Source: Paraburkholderia solitsugae
GTDB lineage: Bacteria; Pseudomonadota; Gammaproteobacteria; Burkholderiales; Burkholderiaceae
Assembly (NCBI RefSeq): GCF_013177695.1
Contig: NZ_WOEY01000095.1
Location: 1 to 60,095 of the forward strand
DNA: 60,095 nucleotides
Reading direction: 5' to 3'
Part shown: positions 1-8,507 of the stretch, piece after piece
Position numbering within the stretch: position 1 is the stretch's first letter
Layout: each line of letters opens with the position of its first letter
Position numbers and translations under genes: made by a program
The notes under the pieces: generated by a model
What the model saw: only the letters and a program-made list of their open reading frames with translations
The model's database searches: none
What the model was told of the DNA's origin: nothing

Positions 1-476
1 TGCGTGAAGTAGCCATCGCAAAATCATGCCCGATTTCGCGAGGCCATCAAGACGCGCAAACCCTTGCCCAGATCGGCTCTCCGACGTTTTCATCATGAAA
101 AACCATCACACTTTTCCGCGAAGATCCAATAATCGTTTGTTGGGGGCGTTCGATGCGCGGGCGCACTATTTCTTCCGCTACTTATAAGCAAACAGATGTG
201 CGGAAATGGACGCAGTCACCTACCCGGGAATCGCTAACTTCTTCAACCCAGCCGAGTAACGACCTAAAAGGGCGGTCGCGCGGCGCAGACGAGTCTGGGC
301 AACGATACTACTCGACCGCGATTATGACGCTGGATGCCTTGACGACGGCGCTCGCGGGCTTGCCAACAGCCAGCATGCTGCCGCAAACCCGAACACGCCC
401 GCCTACTTCCGGAAATGTCCACTTTCGGACGGACTGCCACGACCGGTTTCGATGCTGACGACGCGCGTGGGTCTGC
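1..476. other. Left edge, no gene recognised
   Basis: The reading frames here are short, overlap one another on both strands and show no ribosome-binding site, signal peptide or known motif. It looks like decayed accessory DNA continuing from outside the window. I see no transposon end or RNA gene in it. Confidence 0.4.
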
Positions 477-809
477 TCATGCACCAGCACCGCCGGTTGG
501 GTCCGGACGGAGTGGCGTCTGCAGGAGCGGCGACGGTCCCCACATCTCAACCTTGAAATTGGTCGCGAAGGTCCGCAATTCCTGCTCCAGCGCGCGCCAT
601 GGCCCGTCTGCGAACGTCGCCCAGTCGATTGTAGACCTCCAGCAGGTGGTCGTTCGAATCTGCGGGGCGCCGAGCATATTCCGGTTCGCGCGAAGTTCGA
701 CCAGACCTGACTGCTGCACAATCGTTTCTGCCGCCTTCCTGGCCCATTCGGCGTAAGACTCCAGATTCACGCCTGGCTGCAGGTCGTACGTATTCGTCAC
801 CTCTATCAT
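477..809 (-). CDS. Small hypothetical protein, dimeric alpha/beta-barrel-like
   Basis: A 110-residue cytoplasmic protein with no signal peptide. I chose the ATG at 809 because a GAGGGG ribosome-binding site lies about six bases upstream; an upstream in-frame start at 857 has none. The pattern of an N-terminal strand (MIEVTNTYDL), an amphipathic helix rich in Ala and Glu, and a late strand ending KVEMWGPSP resembles small ferredoxin-like (ABM/Dabb) proteins, but this is a fold impression only. The last 20 residues are Pro/Gly-rich and may be out of register with the family, so the 3' end could be frayed. Its neighbours are relics, so the gene may be an isolated survivor. Function unknown. Confidence 0.45.
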   Translation of the reverse strand: MIEVTNTYDLQPGVNLESYAEWARKAAETIVQQSGLVELRANRNMLGAPQIRTTTCWRSTIDWATFADGPWRALEQELRTFATNFKVEMWGPSPLLQTPLRPDPTGGAGA

Positions 810-1358
810 GGACGTCCCCTCACCGATGGAGTTGGGTTCCGGCAAGCACATGTCCACTGCCAGTTCGCCGGTATTGCAATGCGCCGCGTCTCTGATACTG
901 CCTTCGTTCGCCCCAGCGGGTCAAGCAGCGTTTCCATGACAAAACATCGAACCTGCTCTCGGAGACGGCCGGAAATGGGACACTTGGCTTCTCGTCGATT
1001 GATACGGACACGGAAGTTGAAGTTGGGTAGCTACAGGTCATCGAGGTCGATTTTGACAGCACAGCCTACTGATTTCAGCCGTTCAGAAACGAGGTGATGC
1101 TCCGCATTGCGCAACAATCCCCTCACGCTGATGTTCTCGTCTGTTTGGTCCCAATGCAACGCTGCACCACAGTGCAGAAATTCGAACTTCGCGACGTTCG
1201 TTGTTCAGACGTCGCTGTTCGTAGCCTTGGAAATCAATCCAGTGGAACACGCAACGCACTGCCGTTATTCAGGTGAACGGTGAATCTGGTTTCGTCGAAT
1301 GAAACACGGATTGCTCTCGCTGACATATTAACTCCAGCACCTCGGTGAATTCGGGTGA
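810..1358. other. Decayed region upstream of the DUF6119 relic
   Basis: No intact gene is visible. In the stretch from about 1140 to 1300 broken frames give faint similarity to the middle of DUF6119 proteins (an EFCDL-like and an HVK-S-GTLS-like stretch), but with frame changes and stops. I do not claim it as coding. Confidence 0.25.
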
Positions 1359-1619
1359 AGGCTAGCGGCCGAGACGTTTATCAAAGACGAAGTCTTTCGG
1401 CGAAAGCTCAACGAACAACTTCCGAAGGGCATCAAGCTCGACGCCCCATCTAACCGCCCAAAGCCGGCTGACTACCGGATTGTCTACGCTATTGCCACTG
1501 TTAAGGACATCCCGCGAAGGCTGCCGTTTTTCTCGAAAGTCACGTTGAAGAACGCCATGTCAAACCTCGGCGTTGTGTGTCGACACCTATTATCGACAGA
1601 CAAAAAGGCACGCACCTAA
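1359..1619 (+). pseudogene. C-terminal relic of a DUF6119 / TIGR04141 family protein
   Basis: An open stretch of about 86 codons follows a TGA at 1356 and has no start codon of its own. Its translation holds the run AETFIKDEVFRRKLNEQLP, then RIVYAIATVKD and LPFFSKVTLKNA. This is the characteristic end of DUF6119 proteins, called sporadically distributed because they travel on mobile islands, often near restriction or other defence genes. Full-length members are several hundred residues, so most of the gene is missing. After the SKVTLKNA block the sequence drifts away from the family and ends at TAA 1617. It marks an old defence-type island whose body was deleted. Confidence 0.6.
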
Positions 1620-2231
1620 CTTCCCCGTAAATCATTGGGAATCCAGCCCTCGGGCCTCGGCGGCCCTCTGTCGGAAAGCGCGAACTCGCGGCCGCCTGGC
1701 GTCGCGATACATCGAATGACGAACCAATCTTCGCACCTGGGCCGCCCAACAAGCGAAGGACCCATGCTTTATAATAGGGCCGCATCACGTTTTCGAGACT
1801 CAAGGTGATCCGCTGATACGCCCGCGGTCAGCCACCGACACCCTCTGTTGAATAGTTGATGACATTCGGTACGCCCCTAGATGGACGTAGCGTGAGAAGA
1901 CCCAGCACCAAATCGAAACGCCACGGTGGGCCATAGGCGCCGCCTATCACTGTCTGCCGCCGACTGTCGCAACGCTCAGGAAAGTTTCCAGCCCGACATA
2001 CCGAAGCCTCGCGAGATTGCGAGCGTCGGCCAATAGCCGCGCGTTGGTCCTGAGCGGGTCACCGCCATGGCAAAGCTATGGGTCGCCGGTCAAGCGTATC
2101 GGACAGGCGCTTAGGGCTTAATTTAAAACACCTAACAAAATGAATCGCGGCGACCGCTAGCTGTCCGGTAGTATCGGACTCAGCAGATAACAGGCGCTGC
2201 CCCAGGAGGCGCTCCGCATGGCTTTTCCGCT
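1620..2231. other. Intergenic stretch with no recognised gene
   Basis: Short frames on both strands, none with a convincing ribosome-binding site or motif. I see no tRNA cloverleaf, repeat array or terminator. Confidence 0.35.
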
Positions 2232-2627
2232 TTACTTGATTAACCGCAAGCCAGCCGACTTAGCGACTTTCGCGTCAAACGTCGCTGTGTACTCGCAATG
2301 TGCGTCATGACAAGTGCGCTCGATCAGGCAGTCCGCGAAATCGGCCTTGGAGGAAGAGAACACGCGAAGGGCTTTCCAAACTGTTTCGGCAGCTTCAACG
2401 CTCAACTCCTTAGTTCGAAGAAGGCCTTCAACCACCTTTGCAATCTGCTCGCGATCGGCGGCATACAGGCTGGAGAGAACCCACACGACTTCGACTAGGG
2501 CAACCTGCGTTACGTAGCCGGGTTCGTCAACCGTCAGCGATTCGATCAAGGTACTTGCCTTCGGCGATTGCGCTGCATCATCCTGGGCGATGTAGCGGAC
2601 TAGCACGTTTGTATCAAGACCGATCAT
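2232..2627 (-). CDS. PIN-domain toxin (VapC-type ribonuclease)
   Basis: A 131-residue PIN-domain protein, the toxin half of a type II toxin-antitoxin pair; family members are Mg-dependent ribonucleases that block translation. The acidic active-site set is present: D5 in GLDTNVLVRY, E46 in ALVEVVWVL, D96 and D99 in KADFADC, and D118 in TATFD. Length is normal for the family. Its ATG overlaps the antitoxin stop by one base (TAATG), so the two are translationally coupled. RNA target unknown. Confidence 0.88.
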   Translation of the reverse strand: MIGLDTNVLVRYIAQDDAAQSPKASTLIESLTVDEPGYVTQVALVEVVWVLSSLYAADREQIAKVVEGLLRTKELSVEAAETVWKALRVFSSSKADFADCLIERTCHDAHCEYTATFDAKVAKSAGLRLIK

Positions 2628-2869
2628 TAAGCACCGGCTCCGCGTGCGGCAATGGCAGCATTCATATCTTCAACGGACACAGGCTTGGCCGGCTTCCCTA
2701 CAAGCCCCTTGAGCGATTCCACGGATTTTGTCGCGGGCACTAACTCGTAGCGACCGGTGGTCTCGTTGAGGACGAATTCGATTCTGTCGCCGGTTCCCAA
2801 CCCCAAATCTCTCCGAACGCCGACCGGGATTGTGACTTGTCCCTTCGACGTAACTGTCGCGGATGCCAT
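2627..2869 (-). CDS. AbrB/MazE-type antitoxin
   Basis: An 80-residue swapped-hairpin AbrB antitoxin. The N-terminus MASATVTSKGQVTIPVGVRR is the classic AbrB DNA-binding signature, and the C-terminal half (about 40-80) would wrap the PIN toxin. I chose the ATG at 2869 because AGGAGA sits at ideal spacing; a longer in-frame start at 2926 adds non-conserved residues. It is first in a two-gene operon with the PIN toxin. Such proteins usually repress their own promoter, and an inverted repeat lies 23 bp upstream. Confidence 0.88.
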   Translation of the reverse strand: MASATVTSKGQVTIPVGVRRDLGLGTGDRIEFVLNETTGRYELVPATKSVESLKGLVGKPAKPVSVEDMNAAIAARGAGA

Positions 2870-2891
2870 GATATTCTCCTTGATGCCGCCA

Positions 2892-2913
2892 TTCCTTGCT
2901 TTAAGGTAAGGAA
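2892..2913. promoter_or_regulatory. Inverted repeat, likely operator of the toxin-antitoxin operon
   Basis: TTCCTT (2892-2897) and AAGGAA (2908-2913) form a perfect 6-bp inverted repeat with a 10-bp spacer, 23 bp upstream of the antitoxin start. The position fits AbrB autoregulation. Seen in sequence; the binding protein is inferred. Confidence 0.45.
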
Positions 2914-3019
2914 ACAGGCAAATCAAGGTCTAGCCGCGGTTTTTTAATCTCCCTGCCCAGCTATATCGGCCGCTCGAACGCAAACTTCAGTGCACAGCGA
3001 GCCTCGCTCCGACAGGCCG

Positions 3020-3466
3020 TCAATCGCAGTCGTCATCGAAAGCGGCCATAGCTTCACGCCGCTCGCGTGCCGGCACTTCAAGATAGGGCGAGACATGATC
3101 CAGATGCGAATGGCCGAGAAGCAATTGCACGGTGTCGAGCGAGTGCCCCCGTGCTACCAGGCGGCTCCCAAACGTTCTGCGGCCAATATGGCTGCTATAA
3201 CCGGCACCGAGGCCAGCGGCACGGCACAGACCTGTGACATAGCTTTGGAGGCCGTCGGCCGCGAGGTATTCGACCGTCTCACCATCGAAGTTGACCCGCC
3301 GCTTAACGCTCAACTCGAACGCGTTGCCTTTCTGCGTGAGCATCAGCCGAGTGTGGGGCATGAGACCGCGATACTCCCGACGGTCCAGAGCCGCGATTGA
3401 CTTGTACATCTTCAGATTCCTAAGTAGTATTAAATAAGTGGTTTTCGTTCGCCAGCTACAGGGCAA
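3020..3466 (-). pseudogene. C-terminal fragment of a tyrosine recombinase (phage/island integrase)
   Basis: About the last 130 codons of a tyrosine recombinase. Visible are SHIGRRTF (the HxxR motif), LLGHSHLDHVSPYL (the conserved His and the nucleophile Tyr) and a normal acidic tail ending DDDCD. The N-terminal arm-binding and core-binding domains and the first catalytic Arg are gone, and the reading frame upstream (3410-3466) is unrelated. No ribosome-binding site was found. It is a dead remnant of the integrase that probably carried this accessory segment. Confidence 0.75.
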
Positions 3467-3671
3467 TTCGCCTTTGCGACGACGCTGGGTTCATCACATC
3501 CGCGAGCGGAGCGTGAATTCTTTATGGCACGCCCGGCGGACAGGGTTTGCGGTCGGTGAAAATTTCGCTTCGGCAAGGCATCGCTCTTTAGGAACTCGTC
3601 CCAGAATGACCACACTAAGCACCTTGCGTAGCATCGCTAGCGATGCCATCCAGTAGTCGGCGCATCCGTGC
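3467..3671. other. Short intergenic gap
   Basis: Separates the integrase relic from the membrane-protein gene; nothing recognised. Confidence 0.3.
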
Positions 3672-4211
3672 TCATTCGAATCGGAGAGCGACGCACAACA
3701 GTTCGTCTACCCATGCCAGAGAGAGAAAAAACAAAGTATGGGCCGCCGCAAACCAAGCTATGCCGAAGCAAGATAGATCCCGGCTTCCCGCGAACCCTTC
3801 GCCAACTAACGGCAAAACAATCACTGCATTGATCAGCCAAACCGTGGTCGCATAGATCACGCCTTTCGCGGTGGCGGAGCCCGGCAAGCGCACCTTCAGA
3901 CCCAACACGTACATCTGCGCCATTGCCATACCAATGACGGCATGAAATGACCACTGAAACAGCTGCGTATCGGGCGTCGGAAGTCCGAGCCTGCGCCATA
4001 TATCGGCTACGCCAGCGAGCGCTAAAGGGATGCCTCCAAGCTGCACAAGGAGGCGCAACAAGCCCCCATGAGCCGTGGACAATGGTACCCAATCAGCTGC
4101 CTTTAGCGCGATGGAGTTCAGTGCAATCGCGACAATCCCTGCGATGCCACCGCGCAACAACCGTAAGTTAAAGGGACCAGCTCGTGTCGCTTCCGGCATC
4201 ATCTTCACCAT
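3672..4211 (-). CDS. Hypothetical integral membrane protein
   Basis: A protein of up to 179 residues with about four hydrophobic helices (near 20-37, 53-70, 88-105 and 118-135, with a fifth near 150-170). I do not recognise the family; the GEGFAGSR and WFAAAHTLFFL stretches look conserved-protein-like but carry no catalytic signature. Start is uncertain: ATG codons at 4211, 4202 and 4199 are all in frame. The 5' end overlaps the end of the truncated sigma gene by 7 bp, which suggests that a deletion joined the two. It may have lost its native promoter. Confidence 0.55.
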   Translation of the reverse strand: MVKMMPEATRAGPFNLRLLRGGIAGIVAIALNSIALKAADWVPLSTAHGGLLRLLVQLGGIPLALAGVADIWRRLGLPTPDTQLFQWSFHAVIGMAMAQMYVLGLKVRLPGSATAKGVIYATTVWLINAVIVLPLVGEGFAGSRDLSCFGIAWFAAAHTLFFLSLAWVDELLCVALRFE

Positions 4212-4552
4212 TTACCTAACTTGTCGCCGCCTGAGTGAGCGGCGAATAGACCTGATGCGAATCGTGTGTCATCCGACAGCGCAAATGATTCGCCTTGCGA
4301 TTCGCTGTAATCGTCGAACGATACGTGCACAGCTCGCGCCGAAACCTTGCGCGCCTGGTTGGCAAGCACGTTATGCATGATTGCAAAGAGCCAAGCCCGG
4401 AGGTTTGTGCCCGACTGGAACAGTGTCAGTCGAGTCAATGCGCGTTCCAGAGTGTCATGCACCAAGTCGTCGGCTAAGTCGCCATTGCCCGTCAGCTTTC
4501 TTGCGTAGCGTTGCAGATGCGGAACGTGCCTCATCAAGTCACCGATGTCCAT
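4205..4552 (-). pseudogene. ECF sigma factor truncated after region 2
   Basis: From MDIGDLMRHVP onward, about 95 residues align closely with the intact ECF sigma factor at 7849-8367: RYARKLTGNGDLADDLV, then ERAL and LRAWLFAIMHNV, covering sigma region 2. After SDDTR the similarity stops and 20 unrelated residues lead to the stop. Region 4, which reads the -35 element, is absent, so the product could not work as a normal sigma factor. A matching anti-sigma gene is missing downstream; a membrane-protein gene sits there instead. Most likely a deletion scar. An N-terminal extension to 4666 is open but unlike the family. Confidence 0.75.
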
Positions 4553-5069
4553 CGTCTTGCCAGTCAGCTGGATTGCGTCGTACGTCGGATTGAGTGTGCG
4601 ACGGCTTCCTGTAGCAAACACTGGCAATGCCTCTTTATTCCGGTGTCTATTGCGCAGCAAGTGCACTCATAGGGGGAGGCCAGTCAGTGCTATGACATCG
4701 CGACGATGCGTTACTCAATGACCCAGCAGGTTCACAAACAATGAAAAAATCGCAGGACATCCGGAACAAACGCTCACCTGATCGCGTTTGCCTCGGTAAT
4801 TCCATCCTGGTCAAGCAAAGGGGTGGCGCAATGTTCGCCGTGTTGGCGACAGCAGCGATATTAGGTCACACATCCCCTTCGGCAGGCTGACATAGCCGGC
4901 CGTTTGAGCCCCTCCCGGAGTGCATGATGCCTGGCATCGGAAGTGACGGCGCGAGGAGGAGGCCCCCTTGAGTGATGCAAGCTCGCGGAGCGGCCCCCGT
5001 GTGAAAAGTGGACAGACGGCGCCTTACAGAGCGATGCCGGCGCAGGATCTAGTGTGGTTGTCCGCAAGT
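4553..5069. other. Intergenic region, no gene supported
   Basis: Contains a possible 49-codon frame at 4741-4890 starting MKKSQDIRNK but with only a weak ribosome-binding site and no homologous pattern I recognise. The rest shows no motif. Possible promoters for the truncated sigma gene would lie near 4560-4700. Confidence 0.3.
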
Positions 5070-6083
5070 TCAGCCAGCAGGTGCCATGTAGGGCTTGAAC
5101 CCATAGCGTTCGAAGATCGCGAGCCCGTCGGGCGAGCGGATGAAGTCCAACCATCGACGTGCGGCCTCGGTATGGGATGCATGCTGCGCAATGGCGCCCG
5201 CATAGATCGCCGTGCTGTTGTCGGCGGGCGCAATATCCACATGACTGATTGGATGACCGGCCTGTTCCTCGAACAACGCTTCAGATTGCCATGTAACGCC
5301 TGCTTGCGCCTTGAACTGCATGATCCACAGTGGCGTCTGACGGTGATGGATGTGTGTCAGCACGGTGGTCCCGTCGGCAACTTTGGCGCTATACACCCGG
5401 TCGATCAGCGTCTTACCTCCCGCATGATTGAGCGACGCCTTGATCTGCCGCGCAATACCTTCGAATTCGGGATTCGGCATTGCCAGTCGGACCCTGGGGC
5501 GGCCAAGATCGACGAGTCCGGTTATATGGGCGGGATTGCCCGCCGGCACCATGATGGTCAGCATGTTCGTCACATACGGCACGGCCGGCGCCCGCAGGAA
5601 CCCCGCGTCGATCTGTTTCTGGACAGCCTCCAGATCCGCGAGATAAATGTCAGCCGGGACGGTCCATGTCATGTTGCCGACCGTTACGGTGCCGCCGTTT
5701 TCCATCTGCTTCACCAGCAGGCCCGGTGGTATCGTTTCCCAGTACACGTGACCCTTGTACTGCGGATAACGGGTTTCGAACGCCTGCACGAGCGGCGCCA
5801 TGGCAAAGAAGTAGTTACCGCCAACATAGAGCACCAGCGAGGGATGAATCGGGTCCCCGTGGAAATCGGCAAGATTGTCAGCGTCCGGCTCAGTGAACGA
5901 CAGACCGCGTGTCGTACTGTCGTTGTTAGCGCCATGTTGCCACGGCGGATAGGGACCCTGGTTATGCGTGATCTCAGCGACGCCTGCGCTCGGCGCAGCC
6001 TCGGCATGGGCGAACCCCATGATGAGGGCGCCTATGGCGCTCACTACGCAGGCAGCGAGGGGGTTTCGGCGAATGTTGAACAT
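5070..6083 (-). CDS. Periplasmic substrate-binding protein, molybdate/sulfate-type (orphan)
   Basis: A 337-residue exported protein. The N-terminus MFNIRRNPLAACVVSAIG continues to a likely signal peptidase site after FAHA. The body has the type II binding-protein layout: VLYVGGNYFFAMAPLVQAFE, then ADIYLADLEAVQ, then LTIMVPAGNP, with ARRWLDFIRSPDGLAIFERYGF near the C-terminus. This last block is typical of ModA-like oxyanion receptors. No permease or ATPase gene is adjacent, so it either shares a distant transporter or acts as a sensor. A short CysB-type LysR relic lies just upstream, which would fit a sulfur or oxyanion theme. The ligand cannot be told from sequence. Confidence 0.7.
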   Translation of the reverse strand: MFNIRRNPLAACVVSAIGALIMGFAHAEAAPSAGVAEITHNQGPYPPWQHGANNDSTTRGLSFTEPDADNLADFHGDPIHPSLVLYVGGNYFFAMAPLVQAFETRYPQYKGHVYWETIPPGLLVKQMENGGTVTVGNMTWTVPADIYLADLEAVQKQIDAGFLRAPAVPYVTNMLTIMVPAGNPAHITGLVDLGRPRVRLAMPNPEFEGIARQIKASLNHAGGKTLIDRVYSAKVADGTTVLTHIHHRQTPLWIMQFKAQAGVTWQSEALFEEQAGHPISHVDIAPADNSTAIYAGAIAQHASHTEAARRWLDFIRSPDGLAIFERYGFKPYMAPAG

Positions 6084-6162
6084 GCTTCAAACTCCGGATA
6101 ATCGAAATAGGTGCGCGCGCCGTGCGGCCACGTGCACTACCGGACGCGCAATGCGTCGACGA

Positions 6163-6282
6163 TTACGTTGGCTCCACAATATCGACGCCCAACCCCCGTT
6201 CGAAGTAGGTCTTGACCATCTCTCCATCGACAGCGCACAGCAGTCCTACGTACCTCCAGGAAGCGTGTGCGGCTACCATTCC
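6163..6282 (-). pseudogene. Relic of a CysB-type LysR regulator
   Basis: A short open stretch ends in the run DGEMVKTYFERGLGVDIVEP, which resembles the effector-domain block of CysB/Cbl regulators (D-VKTYV--GLGVGIV) that sense sulfur compounds. Nothing before or after it can be aligned, so only about 40 codons remain. The match is short and could be overread, but the position beside an oxyanion-type binding protein is suggestive. Confidence 0.4.
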
Positions 6283-6556
6283 CTGCCCTGTTGATAACTT
6301 TGCGTCAGGAGCCTGAGAAGACATTGCAAAAGATGAATGCGATTTTCTTCGTGATGATCGTCGGTGAGTTGGTGTGAGTTGGTGTGTGTTGTATAAGGGC
6401 GAACGCCGGTTCACCGACGTTTATTCCCGGTCGAAAAAGAACCCTATCAGTATTCCAATTCGACGCGATCGGAACAAACATCGCAAGCTGGGCGCAAGAA
6501 CCATGCAGCGTTCAGGCACTACCAGGTTAACGGGGAGGCGGCGGTAGGATGAGGTA
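6283..6556. other. Intergenic, nothing recognised
   Basis: No motif, hairpin or start site found between the LysR relic and the IS6 relic; a short GAGTTGGTGTG direct repeat occurs near 6364-6386. Confidence 0.3.
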
Positions 6557-6742
6557 ATGAAGAAGACAAAATCGCTTTACTACGACCACCGCTTCCCTGC
6601 CGTCGTCATCAGCTGCGAGGTTTGCTGGTATTTCCGGTTCAGTCTGAGCCTGCGCGACATCGAGGAGTTGTTGCTCGAGCGAGATGTCGTCGTCACGTAC
6701 GCCCCGAAGGACGTGACCTTAGTGGACGAAACTATCCGTTAG
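6557..6742 (+). pseudogene. IS6-family transposase N-terminal fragment
   Basis: The first about 45 residues, with FPAVVISCEVCWYFRFSLSL and RDIEELLLERDVVVTY, are the conserved N-terminus of IS6/IS26-type transposases. The normal continuation ETIRRW is interrupted (VTYAPKDVTLVDETIR then stop), which looks like a small insertion and frame damage. The DDE catalytic core is absent. Non-functional relic. Confidence 0.75.
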
Positions 6743-6765
6743 TGATACAAATTAAATTAACACCC

Positions 6766-6955
6766 CCCGACATTGGGGCACGGATAGGTCGATGAAAGTT
6801 TGGGGTAATAGAGTGATGGCCCAACTATTCAGAAGCTGAAGCATGCCGCACAAGCACGACGCCGATCGCCGGCATCACAGCCCCCATATGGCGCACCGGA
6901 TGAACCGGTTGCTTGGGGTTACGCCGCGTGAGCTGACCAGATCGCGCACCAATCC
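6766..6955 (+). mobile_element. Short relic of the IS5-type element (copy D)
   Basis: From the CATTGGGGCACGG at 6771 through GTCGATGAAAG, TTTGGGGTAATAGAGTGA and on to CACAAGCACGACGCCGATCG this stretch matches the left end of the element at 17127-17559 base for base with scattered changes. A GCGCACCAAT near 6946-6955 resembles the inverted end. Only the first about 15 transposase codons remain (HKHDADRRHH). It is the most reduced of four related copies in the window. Confidence 0.5.
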
Positions 6956-7024
6956 AGTCGGTGCAATACGCGCGGCGGCGCTCCATCGCGGCCGCGGCGC
7001 CGGAAGCTGATACGCGGGAACGTA

Positions 7025-7852
7025 TCAACCCGGCGCCGCTCCCGTCAATTGCGAATACACGTCATGCGACAGTTGCAACAGCACCTTGCGATCGATTCCG
7101 CCTGACACCGCGTAACCGAAATCGCCGTCGACCCAGTAGAACACGTTCACCGGTCCGTCCTGATACAGCTTGAATGCGGTGGTATTCGCGTTCACCTGAC
7201 GGTGGGAGATACATAACGTCACGCGCTCGCCGTTTGGCCCGCGATACATGAACTGCGCGGTCGGCCCATCGGCGCCCGGCAACAGACGGCCGCCGGACAG
7301 GTTGAAACCGCTCTTCGACAGAATCGGCGGATGCACATTGGTGCCGAGCCGGTTGGACAGCCACTGCACGAAATCCTGTTCGTGATCGGCATTCATGTCT
7401 GCTGGGCGGTCGATGGCGGGCATATAGACCACATGCGCGATAGCGGCTTGCCGTGCGAAACCCTCGGCGCTATCCAGGCTGACAGGGCGCATGTCCGAGT
7501 GACCGGCGACCGGCGCCACGACGTCCTGCCCCATGTGCGTACCCACGCCGATGCCCACGCCCATCACCAGCGCCGCGGCCATCCCGGCGAACTGCGGCCA
7601 GTTGGCGGCAATGCGCCAGCGGCGCCCTCTGGCCGGAGGCGTCTGCAGACGCTTGGGCACAGGCTCGCTCAGCACGCGGTCGTAGCGTTCATGGAACATG
7701 TTGTTCAGCGAGAAATAATCGCTGACGCGTGTGGCCAGATCGGGGTTCTGTTCGAGCGCGCGCTCCACCTCGACGCGTCGTTCGTCGGACAGCGTGCCGT
7801 CCACGTACGCGTGCAGGTCTTCTTCGCCGATCGGCATATGTTGGTCGCTCAT
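7025..7852 (-). CDS. Membrane-anchored anti-sigma factor
   Basis: A 275-residue anti-sigma factor that would hold the partner ECF sigma factor at the membrane. Residues 1-60 form the cytoplasmic binding domain (EEDLHAYVDGTLSDERR, then LEQNPDLATRVSDYF), a single membrane helix lies near 85-105 (FAGMAAALVMGVGIGVG), and the remainder is a periplasmic sensor domain ending FYWVDGDFGYAVSGG. The start ATG overlaps the sigma stop (ATGA), so the pair is translationally coupled. No zinc-binding HxxxCxxC motif is visible, so it is not a ZAS-type redox sensor. The signal sensed is unknown. Confidence 0.85.
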   Translation of the reverse strand: MSDQHMPIGEEDLHAYVDGTLSDERRVEVERALEQNPDLATRVSDYFSLNNMFHERYDRVLSEPVPKRLQTPPARGRRWRIAANWPQFAGMAAALVMGVGIGVGTHMGQDVVAPVAGHSDMRPVSLDSAEGFARQAAIAHVVYMPAIDRPADMNADHEQDFVQWLSNRLGTNVHPPILSKSGFNLSGGRLLPGADGPTAQFMYRGPNGERVTLCISHRQVNANTTAFKLYQDGPVNVFYWVDGDFGYAVSGGIDRKVLLQLSHDVYSQLTGAAPG

Positions 7853-8367
7853 CGCACCACCTGTAATTTCGCACCGGGCTGCGTGCCCGCCATCAATGCC
7901 CGAAGCCGCTCGCGCCCGCGTGAAAGCCGCGACATCACCGTGCCGATCGGAATCTCCAGCGCGAGCGCCACGTCGGCATAGCTCATTTCCTCGAGGCCGA
8001 CCAGCAGCACGACTTCGCGCTGCTCCGCCGGCAGGCGCTGCAAGGCATAGTCGAGGTCGCGCATTTCCAGCGAACGGGTCTGGTCGGACGGCACGGCGAA
8101 TTCGCTTTCGTTGACGCTATCGTCGTCGACCGCCACGTGAACGGCGCGCGCGGAGGCTTTGCGCGCCTGATTGGCGAAGACGTTATGCATGATCGTAAAC
8201 AGCCATGCGCGCAGGTCGGTGCCCGGCTGGAACATGCCGGTGCGACCGAGCGCGCGTTCGAGCGTGTCCTGAACCAGATCGTCGGCGAGATCGCGGTTGT
8301 TGATCAATGCTCGTGCGTAGCGCCGCAAGCGCGGCACATGCTCTATCAACTCGTCACGGACATCCAT
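7849..8367 (-). CDS. ECF-family RNA polymerase sigma factor
   Basis: A complete 172-residue ECF sigma factor. Region 2 spans about 15-85 (RYARALINNRDLADDLVQ, LRAWLFTIMHNVFANQARK) and region 4 about 108-160 (LQRLPAEQREVVLLVGLEEM, then IGTVMSRLSRGRERLRAL). It directs core polymerase to a small regulon, controlled by the co-translated membrane anti-sigma factor. A truncated paralogue lies at 4205-4552. The neighbouring DUF4148 gene and the binding protein are candidates for the regulon, but I could not identify a shared promoter. Confidence 0.93.
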   Translation of the reverse strand: MDVRDELIEHVPRLRRYARALINNRDLADDLVQDTLERALGRTGMFQPGTDLRAWLFTIMHNVFANQARKASARAVHVAVDDDSVNESEFAVPSDQTRSLEMRDLDYALQRLPAEQREVVLLVGLEEMSYADVALALEIPIGTVMSRLSRGRERLRALMAGTQPGAKLQVVR

Positions 8368-8507
8368 TTTTCACCCCAATCGATGGGCTTCAGGTGGAAC
8401 GCCGGATCGGCGGCTGCCAGTCGGACCACCACGCGCATGTGAGGTGCAAACACGCGTGGACCAATTTTACTCCCTTGCCTGCGTGGCCGTTGATGTGGTT
8501 CCAGGCA

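Noticed and set aside
4741..4890. 49-codon frame starting MKKSQDIRNK
   Set aside because: Only a weak ribosome-binding site and no recognisable family; not strong enough to call.
4968..6101. 377-codon plus-strand frame opposite the periplasmic binding protein
   Set aside because: The minus-strand frame has a signal peptide and binding-protein motifs; the plus frame has none.
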